Positions 25,294-37,787 are shown, counted from the stretch's first letter. The stretch: 64,000 bases of DNA from Cornus controversa (GCA_026545225.1 CM048846.1:88367270-88431269), one strand, 5' to 3'. Notes: generated from the sequence alone by a model not told the origin. Numbers and translations: made by a program.

Positions 25294-27188
25294 AATGATT
25301 GTTGCAAATGTATCATCCATAGGCTGCCCATTCTTCTGTGTATGGCTAAGTATGTACATGTCTTCCCGGCTTAAATTCATCAGGCCTCTGTTTAGGAAGT
25401 ATTCTACATAGGGAAAAAAAAAATATCCTCTTCATCACCAATCGTGCGAAGCTTTTTGATCTGGCAGTATGTGTAGTGGGCTGCTTGGCGCGATTTGCCT
25501 TATTTGTAAAACTACGCGCTTCTAGAAAATAACATAAAAAGACATCAACTATGGCAAAGTATATATTCTCAAAAGTTATACAACATTTTCTTCCTACAGA
25601 CCATATAACTTTTTTGTTGACTAGAGAGGTGTTCCCACTGGAAGAATTTGGAGCAATGTTCCAATTTCCAACCTCAATTTGACTGGTCCCAGCTTTAGCA
25701 GTATATCAATGTTTTGCAGAGTTCAATAAATTTCAATCAAAAGCAGAGTGAAAGAAAAATGGAGAAAAGAAGTGTATTTATCATACTTTATTGTGATTAA
25801 GGGAAGTAAGTCATGATCCAATTCTTCAAAAAAGAATGTGCCATACACTTGAAACCCCACATTCTCAAATTATTTTGTTCAACACCCTTTTAGAATTTTG
25901 GAAAGCTAATCAGAACACATATGTAAAGCACAATAAGACTAAGAAGGGTAAAGATTATCATCCATTAAAATTTCATTTTGAATCATGATGTTCAATTGCA
26001 TATCTTTGACAAATTAAAATAAAAAATAACAGAAAACAAAAGAGCACGTTACGAAAACAAATATATGATTGACAAAAACATACCCATCCCTTGGCCGAGT
26101 TCCAAAAGTGAACTAGGAGCCACCATTGATCAGGAAGGACTCGATCATCCCAATCTGCTAGACGTAGGGCCCGTTTGGTAACCGTTTATGTTTAGTGTTT
26201 ATTGTTTATAAAAACAAATTTTTAGAATAAACACGTTTGATAATTTTTATTTTGTTTATAAATTGTATAAACGTTTTTAAAACAACACTGTTCATAAGCC
26301 TTCAAATCCTAAACACCAAAATGATGTTTATTGTTTATGTTTATGAAAAGAAAAAAAAAATTTCTTTTTTATCTAAAATGGTGATTATATTATTTTAATT
26401 AAAAATTAAAACTAAAAGTGAGAAAATGAAAAGAAAAAAATTATAAAAGACTATTATTTGATACAACGATCAAAATATTAGAATTATCAAGCGTGGATAG
26501 AATTAAAGAGCATCAATTGCCTTAAGAAAAAAATATTTGATACAATATAAATAATTACTAATATACTTGATAATAAGAAATAGTTACTTAGGGGCACCCA
26601 TTCTAAAAAAAAAAAAATTAAAATAAGTCAAACGTTTTTTGGTTATCAAACAACACTCATAAATATGGATAAACAAAATCGTAACATAAACACTGTTTAT
26701 ATAAACACTTAAACAATAAACACAAAACATAAACGGTTACCAAACGGGCCCGTAGTCTCATGTGTCCTGTAGCCTTCCTCTTCAACTGCGCCTTCCAATC
26801 CTTCCACCTCTTAGTAGTAGAGTGTTAAACCCAATCTTTACTAAATTGTGGAAAATCAAACTTCTCCTATACTATAAAAGTAAACAATTCATTATCAATT
26901 TTAACATTAATATTATCATTTGAAAAATGAAAAATAATTTAATTGTCATACCAAAACTATATCCCATACAACCTCCAAATAAGTATCTGGTATTTTGCTC
27001 CAATCACAATAAGTGAGTGGCAACAAGTCACCTTTCTGTGCTACAGTACCAAGAAATCGGGCCAAAATCCCGCCCTCTTTCCCGATGGGCTGGCCGACCC
27101 CATTCAAAGGAACTGTAATACATTCTCCCTCTTGCATGCCCCATATGTCGAGGTACCTTGTGCCCCCACGAGTCTTTTGCTTCCTCAA
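25294..27188 (-). pseudogene. Transposase_24 (plant CACTA TnpA-like) fragments
   Basis: Two minus-strand pieces resemble the Ptta/En/Spm Transposase_24 family. The upstream piece (27188-26946) contains ITVPLNGVGQPIGKEGG, then FLGTVAQKGDLLPLTYCDW, the counterpart of VVDFNERGQPVGDN ... LGVLARERVPI in the intact gene at 50.4 kb. The downstream piece (about 25398-25294) contains REDMYILSHTQKNGQPMDD ending at a GTAAG donor, the counterpart of VWIKAHLRKDGQPINEQ. A MITE lies between them. The central exons are missing or unrecognisable, so this is a relic. Confidence 0.6.
26168..26750. mobile_element. MITE with long perfect-type TIR (GGCCCGTTTGGTAACCG)
   Basis: The left end ggcccgtttggtaaccgttt is mirrored by the right end aaacggttaccaaacgggcc. 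The inverted repeat continues with minor changes through the TGTTTATTGTTTAT-rich zone. CGTAG flanks both sides (26163-26167, 26751-26755). Only 5 bp of duplication is visible, so the superfamily (hAT-like or other) is uncertain. No coding capacity. Confidence 0.8.
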
Positions 27189-27199
27189 TGGATCTATTC

Positions 27200-27746
27200 A
27201 TTGACAAAATGAAACAATCAGTCACTCAGAAGGCACATTTCAATGGATCTATTCATTGACAAAATTTCTAGTAAACTCGATATATTTCTTCATTACTTTG
27301 ACAAAAGAAAATATAGCAAGTAAATATAAAAATTACTCTTCTTGAAGTCATGCTGAAGAACAAGCATTTCTGTATAAATTTCTATGAGAAAAGATAAAAT
27401 AGCAAGTAAACAATACAATGCTGGTGCCGGGATTCATGACGATAGGGCTATTAAACATAACAACAGAGACCACAGACAGGGTAAATAAATATGGCATTCA
27501 AAAACAAGAAACAAACTTGCACAAGGATGTCCAGATGTGCATAAATAAATAAACTAGCAAGACATTCCAGATTCTTTACCCAGATAGAGACACGAGTAAT
27601 GTACATCACACACTGCCACCAATAGATTTGCTAAGTATCAGAGAGATTAAGAGTAACGATACACAAGCAGAACCAATTGCTTCAATAATCAGAGTGCATT
27701 ATCTCTCTATCCTACTAAAATATTTAAAAGAGATTTACAGCAAACA
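27200..27746. other. Non-coding stretch with a short duplication
   Basis: The phrase caatggatctattcattgac occurs twice (about 27186 and 27241). Otherwise nothing is recognised between the Transposase_24 and kinase fragments. Confidence 0.4.
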
Positions 27747-27749
27747 TTA

Positions 27750-27853
27750 GTTATCTCTTGCCTCGTAATCTGGAACTTTCACATGCTCTGGAGACACTAG
27801 GAGAATATTCTCAGGATTCAAATCATTATGTCTTAGGTGCAGATCATGCATGA
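27750..27853 (-). pseudogene. LAMMER/CLK-type kinase (AFC-like) exon fragment
   Basis: Directly after an AG acceptor at 27855-27854 the minus strand reads MHDLHLRHNDLNPENILLVS and then PEHVKVPDYE. This is the catalytic-loop segment of plant AFC (LAMMER) dual-specificity kinases, whose consensus is MHDLRLIHTDLKPENILLVS and then VKVPDYK. The catalytic Asp is kept, but the loop Lys is Asn (DLNPEN). The frame runs into a stop about 35 codons in and no other kinase exon is nearby. It is a stray exon, probably transposon-carried or a retained duplication scrap. Confidence 0.7.
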
Positions 27854-27859
27854 CTGCAA

Positions 27860-28222
27860 TTTTTTTAAAACCAAACAAAGATTATCACTCATGTAACAAG
27901 AACATCAAATTAAATCATAATCTTCAGAAGCTTATGTAATAAGAGATAAATATAATTAAAGGCAGATAATAGCCTAAGGGAAAATTTTGAATGTTTACAA
28001 GTACAAAACAATAGATTTTTCTTTACGGCTGAAGGAAATTAGTAACTACTGTCTATCATTGAACGAAATATATCAATCAAAACTTGTGAAAACCGAAAAT
28101 AGCCCAAAAAATTTGAATGGCTAAAAAGAAACCAGCATCAACACACACATGCTACACATTCTCACTGTTAACCACCTCGAAACCCTAACTTTCCGTGAAA
28201 AGAGATAGAGAGAGAGTCTTAC
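27860..28222. other. Non-coding between kinase fragment and putative first exon
   Basis: AT-rich DNA with no coding signal. If the short exon upstream belongs to a transcript, this would be intron. Confidence 0.3.
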
Positions 28223-28282
28223 ATTGAGCTGACTGGTAACAGAGTCCTGCTGGTTCCACGGAGCTAAAATCACAGAGCCCAT
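28223..28282 (-). CDS. Possible orphan first coding exon
   Basis: The minus strand shows ATG followed by 20 open codons (MGSVILAPWNQQ...) ending exactly at a GTAAGA donor. It is preceded by a CT/GA-rich stretch like a plant 5' UTR (28300-28550). No downstream exon can be assigned; the next minus-strand coding pieces are the kinase and transposase fragments. It may be the start of a chimeric or lost gene, or a coincidence. Confidence 0.25.
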
Positions 28283-28299
28283 GGCTGATCTATCTCCCA

Positions 28300-29333
28300 A
28301 TCGAGCGAACGCATTGTGTCTACCGATCTATCACTTGATCTATCCCCTTCACCTAATCCCAATCCCAATCGAGGGAACGCATTGGTTCGAGCTAGGGCTT
28401 TTATTCAGTGTACATGTTCACAGATCTATCTGAAGAGAGAGAGAGAGTTAGAGAGAATAAATCGTGAATTTCCAATTGATCGAGAGTGAGAGAGGGACAC
28501 AGTGGATGAGAGAGAGATTGGTCCCGTGGAATGAGAGGGCTGTAAGAAAATAATGTGGAGCCCGCGTGGAATTATGTTTAGAATGGTTATTGGTGGCGAA
28601 ATCCAACTTGTATTGGGATTAAAAACTTCTCCTCCGAGGCATTTTTTTGCAATTTCACCTGATCATTCACAGGACAGCGTTTATAACAATATGGATTGCC
28701 AGTCAAGTTATTACTGAAGGTGACATCAATATAGTATATTGATATCACTCATTTTATTTATAATTAATGTCACTCATTATCTGAATTATTATCAATTTTT
28801 ATAAACATTACAAAATAAAATTACGAAAAAAAATCCTTACAAGAGAGTATTTTAATCTTGTTGTAGTGCTTTAACAACACTCGCCATCGAGGTGATTGAC
28901 TATTGAATTGAGTAGGTCTTGCTACAGGGTAACACCGTCCAAGGGTTAAGATGCAACAACTACTACGTCACAACTACTACTGTTAACACATCTATGCTCT
29001 TTTTCTTTTTTTCTTTCTTTTAAGTTGTGTTTGATTCCCTTCTTTGTCCATATATATGTTTAACGTCCGGATCTCCTATTGTAACGCACACAGGTGTTGT
29101 AACCGTGCTATACCCAAAACGAAAACTAAGTAGTGGTGGTTTTAAAATTTTCCGGTCGGTTTAAGAGAGGTTGGTTGTAAATAAATTTTTATATAAAAAG
29201 TGACAGTATAGTGTACTGCTGCTTTTAAGTAATGGATTCTTTATTTAGGATAATTGTTGAGAATATGACTACAACAATAGCTTAACAAAACCACACGCTT
29301 ATGTTTATCTAGTATCACGTGTACTAGTGACAA
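28300..29333. other. Intergenic; P450-2 3' flank from about 29145
   Basis: GA-rich repeats near 28430-28520. From about 29145 to 29333 the sequence is similar to 15320-15500 (for example cttatgtttatctagtatca), showing that the P450 duplication extended into the 3' flank. Confidence 0.55.
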
Positions 29334-31287
29334 CTAGAAAGAATGTGGAGTTGTGACAACAAGTAGAGGACATTTTTTGTGGATGGTCATACCAGCGGTT
29401 TCAGTCATGTCCAAATCCTCGGCTCTTGCTCCACCAGGCAATGCAAAATCAAACTTATACACAAGATTTGCTAATGCAAGCTCATTAACAGTCACTGCGA
29501 ATAGGATTCCCGGGCAAACTCTCCTACCAGCTCCGAATGGGATTAACGGGAAGTCATGTCCTTTAAAATCTATTGAATTATTTAAGAACCTCTTCGGCTG
29601 GAACTCTTCAGCGTCTTCCCACAACGATGGGTCTCTTGCAATTGCCCAAGCATTGATAAGCACTTGTGTGCCGCCTGCAATGTCATAGCCCATTACTTGG
29701 ACATCTTGGGTTGATTCTCGGGGAATCAGCATTGGAACCGGAGGATGTAACCGCAAAGACTCCTTGATCACTGCTTTCAAGTAGGGCATTTTCTCTAGAT
29801 CATCCTCGGCTATCTCCAGTTTATCTCCAGCTATTCCTCGCACCTCATTCTGGAGTTCTTTCATGACCTTCGGATGTCTTAATAGCTCTGTCATTGCCCA
29901 CTCTAGAGCTGTGTATGTAGTATCAGTTCCAGCAAAAAACATATCCTACAATAGCATGCATATTCAGAGTTAATTATGGGTATATATTCTCGTCCCAACA
30001 AAGGAAAAAACTGAATTATGAGTAAAATTGCTCTAAGCTACCATCAAGGGTTTTTTTTTTCTTTTTCGCCACACTAGAAGTTGTTAAAGTGACTAGCCTG
30101 TATATAACAACGCTTGGTCCGCTAATTGATTATTCTGTAATCTCTCCTGCTAAGATCTTCTCAATGGAGCCAGATGCACATACAATTTACGAGTACTACT
30201 AATTCGTGGACATGTTGAAACAATCATCACCAATAAGTGTCAAGACTGATTGATTACATTTTATCACAAAATTTTCAAGTGGTTCATTTATTTTTAGGGA
30301 GGGAGAGAGATAGAGAGATGGAACCAGACTTACCAAGATAAGAGCTTTAATGGTGTCTCTATGAAGAGAGTAGTTATCATCTATGCTGTCTGTTTGAATT
30401 TCAAGCAAGGTATCAACGAAGTCCTGTTGGCCTTTATCTAGATCAACTTTCCCACCACCATTATTGATATTGATCTCTCTTTTGTGACGATCCATGTGCT
30501 CTTCAACTACGCCCTCCAGGAATTCATCGAGCTCTTTATTCGCTCTCTCTACTTTATCATCAAAACCATTCACACGATTTAGCCATGAAAGCCATGGAAT
30601 ATAGTCTCCCACAGTAAAAGTACCAAATAACTCCGTAATCTCCCCGAGCAACACCTTAAACTTCCAAGCACCTTCCCTTCCACTGTACTTCCTTCCCAAG
30701 GCTACGCGACACACTACATCATTTGTAAGCGAAACAAGCATTTCGCTCAAGTTCACGGGTGAAGATGAAGAAGAAGAGCACTCTTTGATCTTCTTGATCA
30801 TTAGGGCTGTTTCTTCTTGTCTGACAGTGTGAAAGGAGTGAACCCTCCTGTTACTTAGAAGTTGTATCACACAAATGCTTTTCATCTGCCTCCAATACTC
30901 TCCATAAGGAACGAAAGCCACGTCCTTATCATGGAGAATTGTACTAGCTATGCCTAATTTAGGCCTGTTTGAGAAGATGAGATCATGGGTTTTCATGATC
31001 TCGCGAGCTGCATCAGCAGATGAGACGATGAGAACTGGTTTGATGCCAAGGTGAAGCAGCATGAGCGGGCCATATTGTTGAGCTAATGATCGGAGGGAGC
31101 GATGAGGAAACAAGCCAAGTTGGTGGAGGTTTCCGATTATTGGCAGCTTTAGTGGAGAAGGTGGTAGATTTTGATTCGTTTTTGCAGTGAACAACCATTT
31201 GAAAAGGAAGAGTAAGGAGCAGAACAAGAGAAGAAGAGAGTAAAATAATGGGTTCATTGAGAAAAATATGTTATGTTGGTGTTCCAT
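29334..31287 (-). CDS. Cytochrome P450, CYP71 clade (P450-2)
   Basis: Exons 31287-30334 and 29945-29334 join in phase 0 across a 388-bp intron to give 521 residues. Sequence and exon structure closely match P450-1, so this is a tandem-type paralogue on the same strand. Visible: hydrophobic N-terminus, [18 protein letters not shown] hinge, WRQMKSIC, I-helix AGTDTT, ExxR in KESLR, and haem loop [10 protein letters not shown]. One oddity is that the PERF motif reads FQPKRF, a Glu-to-Lys change next to the Arg that completes the E-R-R triad; the Arg itself is kept. A TATATATA at 31303-31310 lies so close to this ATG that translation may really start at the next Met, 31257. An upstream in-frame Met near 31446 is not P450-like. 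Probably functional, though the K deserves checking. Confidence 0.88.
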
Positions 31288-31302
31288 TGCAAAAAAGAAG
31301 CC

Positions 31303-31310
31303 TATATATA
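31303..31310 (-). promoter_or_regulatory. Putative TATA box of P450-2
   Basis: TATATATA about 16-23 bp above the first ATG (31287) and about 50 bp above Met-11 (31257). A usual 25-35 bp TATA-to-start spacing would put transcription initiation just below the first ATG, favouring 31257 as the true start. Confidence 0.4.
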
Positions 31311-32164
31311 GATAATTATAGAGCAATCTTACACGTCTCGAATAAATATGATGAATTTTAACTCGAATCATGTGGCATGTGATATAGTCTATTATTTTAC
31401 GAGATAAAATTAAATGGTAAATTATTATTGGTGAGATTCCCCCCATACACGAAGTTCATATGATATTATCACCTACCACATAGATTCGAGTTAAAATTTG
31501 TGAAATAAAATTGTGACGTTTAACATTTCTCATAATTATATGACTTGAGTTGGTGTAAGTATGCATTTGACAAACGAAGTTCACATTTCGTTAGAATATT
31601 AAACTTCAGGTTAATTATATGCTGACACCTTCAGAGGTAAGATCTAATATTAAAATTTTGGCAAATGAAGCTTACGTTTTTTTAACGCGTTAGTTACATA
31701 GGAATTTTAAATGCTTTCAGTAACAAGAGGGAGTAAGTGTAAGATGAAGCACATTGTCGGGAGCGCGTGTATACCACCCACGAAAATAATTAGACTACGT
31801 AACTAACAATAAGATTTTCAGTTGTGAATTTTGACCAAAAGAGAGACGTATAAGAATCGAGTAGTAAATCCGGTGATACACGTCTCCTGGCGCCAATCAC
31901 CATCCTGTAAACGCAATTATTCAGATTCATTAATTATTTGGTCTTGGCATGGTGTTTTTCTTTTATTGGGGAGATGCGAAAAAGACACGGATGTGGTCTT
32001 AGATTAAGAAAGTCATGTAAATGTGCATCCCCTAATTTAGTAGGTCCCAATGAGAGGGACTCGGTCAAGCAGCTGACAGCAAAGGGTTTGATAGTCTATG
32101 CTCCAGCAATTTTTATGTGATGCTCACAAACTGCAAATCAATTGTGGATAAAAATTTAGAATTT

Positions 32165-32307
32165 GCAATGCTTATCCAGGTTTTTTTTTGTTTTTTTTTA
32201 TTTTTATTTTTTCTCCTCCCCTTTTGGCACCTAGACCAATGCAATGCTTATCCAAGTTTTTTTATTTTATTTTTATTTTTTCACCTCCCTCTTGGCACCT
32301 AGACCAA
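32165..32307. repeat. Tandem duplication, ~76-bp unit, 2 copies
   Basis: Both units run gcaatgcttatcca, a T-rich stretch, then ttggcacctagaccaatg. The starts are at 32165 and 32241. Confidence 0.85.
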
Positions 32308-33445
32308 TGGCGCTCTAGTTATTCAATAGTGGACAATGTTTGGATTCTCTTCCGGCAGGACAAAACTTTTCAAACACGGTGATGTGGTCCTCTAAAATAT
32401 AGACAAGTCTAAATTTTTTAAAAAAAATTGAAGATGAGTTGTACCATCTTTTTACGGGTCAGTTATTTTTTTTTAATCACTTTCTATCCCACCAACTCTA
32501 ATCTTCATCCCCAAACCCTAATTTTCATCCCGCTTCGCCACACTCCCAAACCTCTATCAAAAAATCAAGTATTAAATGACACCAATTTGATTGATATATA
32601 TATATATATATATATATCGTCCTATGGATTGCCATATATAGCTCATATATATGGGATAAAATTACATCCCCGGTTTTGGAAAAAGAAAAGAGAGATCTAG
32701 GGAAAGAGATATGACAATTTTTAGCTCATATATACATACCTTTTTAATGGTTTTATATGTTTAGATCTAAAGAGAGATGACAATCAATCTTGAACCTTTT
32801 ATGTTTCATGTCATCAATTCTGGATCGAAACATTTGTACTCGAACCACCATGAAAGCATTTGGTTTGGAGGGGGAGAGGTAATCACGATCTGTGAGAGAT
32901 GGAGAGAGAAATCCTCTTTACCATGTATCGTAACATGGGTTGATCTCTTGCCTGGGATGAGTGAGAAAAAAAAAAACTATTGTCCTAAATTATTTTGCAG
33001 CTGAAAATGGTTTCAAGCCATGCAATTGCCAAAGTTTGAGCTTCTCAAGTGTTTTGACTCGGGTTAAAATTTTCAATTTTCGTTTTGAATTATGGATGGA
33101 AGATTTCGAAAGGAAACTCTTGGAGAGTTACATTGCATAAGCTTTCTCTTGGAGCTCTAGTCTATCATTTATGAGCTGAGAGGAACAATAGAAGATTTTC
33201 TAATTTCTTTGTGGATGAACAAGATATCGCAGGATGTGAGATTTTAGATGTACTTGGACAAGCATATTTATGAAAGAGTGTCTATGATTGGAACATAGCC
33301 TCTTTCCTTGTTTTTTTTTTCTTCGTTTTTACCCGGGGTTATGCCCCAATCATCTTTTAATGTGAATATTATGTTAGTAGTTAAATTATATTTATGATGG
33401 AAATTACTTCAATAATAATTTTCATAATTATTATGTCTTAACAGT

Positions 33446-33448
<3 letters not shown>

Positions 33449-33487
<39 letters not shown>
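33449..33487. repeat. (AT)n microsatellite
   Basis: AT dinucleotide run of about 39 bp. Confidence 0.95.
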
Positions 33488-33488
<1 letters not shown>

Positions 33489-34471
33489 CATCTACTATTA
33501 CTCAAGAGAGAGAGTTTTGATGTATCTTAATAGAGTTTTCTCCCACCTATTCTTCTCCTATCTCTACATTCTATCCATGTTTTATATGTGTGTTACACTA
33601 GTTTATGTGTTTATGGGCAATGAGACACATATAGAGTTGAACACAGTCTTCCTGTGGTCGTGAACATAGAGCAGACGCCGATGTTAGGTAATTAGGTTGT
33701 ATCTTGGATCTAACTAGTACTGCATGTACTTGCACAAAGAGGAGGACTATCAGCTTTAATTCAATATGTTTACACATGTCAGGCCAGCAATTCTTTAACT
33801 CTATTTTATATATTATTATTATAATCTCGTGTTCATTTATAATTTTCTTTACATTTTATCGTTAGTATTATTTATGTTGTGAATATGTCATAAAGTTGTG
33901 TTTTCCTCAATTATATATATCATGTATCTCTTATGGTGTAAATTATGAAATTTATATCTTTTATATTTTATAAATCATTAATTGTATCTTTCATATTTGA
34001 GTAAATTATAAAGTGTTTTAGAAATTTTTTCCTAACACGAGATGTTATTAGTTTTTGTAGCGAGCATTACTGGTAACTATTCTTTCTTGATAAACCTACT
34101 AGAATACAAATGTTAGAGCATCTCCATTAGCATCTACAAATTAAATTTGGCTCTCCATATTTGCCACGTCAATATTTTGGACTTTTTAGATTTTGGGTAG
34201 TAGAGGCCACCACAATAGACTCTCCAAAATTTTGCTAGCTAAAAATAATTATATTTTATTACATTTTAATTTTTTATTATATTAATATTTAATTATTAAT
34301 TTTCTTTTTCTTTTTTTCCAAACGACTATATTTCTAACGATTATATTTCAAACGACTATATTTTTCAACTTATATAAACACTAATTTGCTTATTTTGAGA
34401 ACCATTACTACATTCATTTATTTCATTCTAGCAAAATATCATTAGACATCTCCTTCAATTTCAAAATTTAA

Positions 34472-35016
34472 ATGGCTTCGTCATCACAATCTTTTCTTTT
34501 GCCAGACTCTAATTCTTCATCTTCTTTGTCATTTGATTCGTCATCAGATGACCTTATTGCCACATTGATTTAACAGAATCAAGATGTCTACAATGCGTTT
34601 TTGAATTCAGTGACACCGGAGATAGTAGCTCAAGTCTTTCAACCACCTAAGAGTCAGTACATTCATCGTAATCAAGAATGAAGCCACCGTTAGCTAATAA
34701 AAGACTACTTTGACGAGAATTGCACATACCACCGGAGTTCTTTTACTGACGATTCAGGATACTACGAGAACTATTTCTTTGTATCCCGAATGATGTTAAA
34801 ATTTATGACGACTACTTCATCCAAAAAAAAAAAAAAGATGTGTCAGGTCGTTTAGAGTTGTCTTCTATACAGAAGATGAAAATTGTAATACGTATACTCG
34901 CATATAGTTGTTCAGTCAATCACTGTGACAAGTATATTAAAATTAGCAAGAGTACTGCCATTACAAGCTTGTTGGCATTATGTAATGTTGTTGTTGCTGT
35001 GTATTAGGAGTACATA
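34472..35016 (+). pseudogene. PIF/Harbinger nuclease (Plant_tran), 5' half
   Basis: From ATG 34472 the frame reads MASSSQSFLLPDSNSSSS, then hits a stop at 34571-34573 and further stops near 34679. The family landmark LIKDYFDENCTYHRSSF, counterpart of the N-terminal LFNDYF...Y segment of plant HARBI1/ALP1-like nucleases, is still visible. Remnants of the helix-turn-helix region follow (for example SITVTSILKLARV in shifted frames). The gene is cut at 35016 by the CACTA element and resumes at 59257. It was inactive or became inactive through several stops and shifts. Confidence 0.75.
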
Positions 35017-35039
35017 CACTACAAGATTTTTGGGTTTTA

Positions 35040-35285
35040 ATGACAGGGCTTTTACGACGGGCCCGCATAGCCTATCGTAAAAAGTACATTTTACGACGGG
35101 CCCGTGTAGCCCGTCATAGAAAGGTTATTTTTTAAGGCGGTCATCCATAGCCTGTCATAGAAAATACTTTCTACGACGGGCTATGTGTGCCCGCCTTAGA
35201 AAATAACCTTTCTATGACGGGCCATGCCCGCGTTGGAAAGTTTAATATCTATCACACGCTTGGCCCGTGATAGAAAGCTCTAATT
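35040..35285. repeat. Left subterminal repeat array of the CACTA element
   Basis: About five to six imperfect palindromic units, each of the form tacgacgggcccg...agcccgtcgta or a variant (tttacgacgggcccgcat, ctacgacgggctatgtg). In CACTA elements such arrays bind the TnpA protein. Confidence 0.85.
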
Positions 35286-35309
35286 TTTTCTTCACTTTGG
35301 GCGGTGCAA

Positions 35310-35500
35310 TTTTTGATCTCCCGCGCATAACCCAAATCCTCATCATGTCTAACGTTAACCCTCTGTAGATGAAAGCTCAAACTAACCTATGATCAGCACC
35401 GTTCTCTAATTTCTGACTCCCGCACATAACTGAAAACCCCAAAATCTCTAACCCTCTCTAGATCAAAGCTCAATCAAACCCTAACCTCTAATCAACGTCG
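35310..35500. repeat. Tandem duplication of ~100 bp inside the CACTA left arm
   Basis: Two similar units contain tctcccgcgcataac or tgactcccgcacataac, then ctctaaccctctctagatcaaagctcaa-type sequence. It resembles a duplicated 5' leader. An apparent splice donor (cctaaaag|gtactc) follows near 35580. Function unknown. Confidence 0.6.
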
Positions 35501-37748
35501 TTCTTCAGCTTAAACAAGCTTGATTGAGGCAAAGTCTGTAATAAAGAACTCCTCTATGATCGAAGCTTATCCTAAAAGGTACTCCTTTAAAATCCCCTCT
35601 GATTTGGTACTCTTTGATTTGGTACTCCTTTTACGTCTTGGGTACATTGATTGGTAATTTAAATATAGATTTTTTGTGTTTCTGATTTGGAACTCTTTGA
35701 TTTGGTACTCTTTTTAGGTCTTTGGTACATAGATTGGTAATTTAAATATAGATTTTCTGTGTTTCTCTTTTTTGGTCTGTAATAAAAATTAAACTCACTA
35801 CATGGATTTGATGGGCCTTTTTTGTTGTCATTGAAAAGTATTTATTCATTGGTTACAAATTGAAGCTTTTAGTTCAATAAATTCCCTTCCATGTTATAAT
35901 TTAGATTTGATACAGTTCAGACTTCTTTATGCTCCCATAGTAGTTGTTTTTATGCATTCATGTCTTCGGATGAATCTTGTTCATTGATGATGTAGTTTTA
36001 GTTAGTGAAACTAGGTTAGCAGTATGTTCTAGGAGAGATCCACTGATAGATGGTTTGAAATCTTCAACAACAGAAAAAATAAATAAATAAATAAAGAATA
36101 AGCAAGAAAACAACACTACAATTGTTGAGTATGATACTTGTCACTATGCACCTAAGTTTATCCATGTAGTATTTTGCTTTTAACTGCATCAAGACATTAC
36201 GTTTAATTATCAAATAAAATAGTTATGGTTGCTTGGCTGGACTGGCAAAATGAAATTTCCAGTCTCAGTTTAGAGAACATGCATTTGTTAAATATATACG
36301 AGGACTATTTGCATCATAAAGAATTTCCATTTATTCTTGGATGAGTATAAACAAACCCTATTTGTACAAAGAAGTGATCTGGAACGGTTTAATATAATAG
36401 TAGAATAAATACAAATTCTAAGAATGATCTGCAGATAGATGCTTAAAATCTTTGGAAACTAAAAAGAAATTGAAAAGGAACAAGCAGGAAATAGAGGTTA
36501 GAACTATTGAGTTGATTGTGTTCATTAGTATTAGTAATGTATAATTATCATCTTGAAGTTCTTCTGTTCTAACTACTTACTGCAAGGAGGAAAAAAAAAG
36601 TTCTTCTAACTTCATCAGGCCACTACATGTGTTTTTCTTTTTAATAATGCAGGTAAGCAAAATATAACCTTTATATTGGGGTTGAATTTAGGGTGTTAGT
36701 AGACTTTGGGGCCACCACTTTCCCTTGGATAAAAACAATGATAAAACCTGCATCAAAATAAATTCATAAAAGATGACCAAAAAATTTATTTAAGAGCCCT
36801 GCTTTGAAACTAGATAGCTGAAGAGAACGTAATAACTCTTCATTTGGTAAAGCAATTAATAATAATGCCTCAACTTCCATCAACGAATTGACCTTTGTTA
36901 GGACTTAATGTCGTAGGTTGGCAAATTTCGTAACAAAAGCCAAAGTTTGTACTTTTTGTTTTATTTCGAGTCATTTAGATAGAGTTGTTTATATCTTAAT
37001 TGAAATGACTACTCAAAATTTCAATCAAAATTTGTAGCCTTCAGTGCATTCAACTTGTTATACCTTTGGTTCTCATTCTGCAATTATTTTTATTATTTTT
37101 TCAATTGAGTTCCTGAATTAATCCGTGGCTTGTTTGCAGTTCTGCATTGGTACCATAAAATTAGATTCATTGTTTTCCACGTTCATTTAGAGGATATAAA
37201 GAGATTATTGGGTTAAGGTTAGATATTGTCTTCATTTAGTTGTTGTGTATCTCTTTATCTCTCTCTATACACAAAGATCTAATAGTTCTATATTTTTGTT
37301 TTGTTTTGTTATTTTTAAAACATGTTTGCTTCTTCTTTTTGATATCTAAAATACTCTGACGAAAAAAAAAATTCCCTTTTCCCCCCAAATAAGTTGGGGC
37401 TTCTGAATATAATTTCCATTTTATGAATCTAGTTCCATTTTCTTGAATATGATTCCCATCTTCTTTCTCAATATCTGATGTCTTAGTTTATGGCTGATTT
37501 TATTATGGTGTGTTGTGAGCAAATGATTTTGTGATTGATAAGTCTAGGTTATTGATGGGGATGGGGTAATATAGCAGCCCGGGAATTGATATGATGATGG
37601 GGTTTATAAGATGGTTATTCTATTGAAAATCTTTTGTGATCAAAATTCTGGACCAATCAGCCATACTTTTCCCAAGACCAAAGTTTGGTATTTTAAAATG
37701 GGTGATTCTCTTCTAACGGCCCTGTCAATGGACAAATTTTGTCTGTCC

Positions 37749-37787
<39 letters not shown>

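Larger units (their letters stand above)
31447..34112. other. Intergenic between P450-2 and the nested transposon
   Basis: No recognisable gene. It contains a ~76-bp tandem duplication (32165-32307), short AT runs near 32597-32617 and a long AT run at 33449-33487. Open frames here are short and repeat-driven. Confidence 0.45.
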
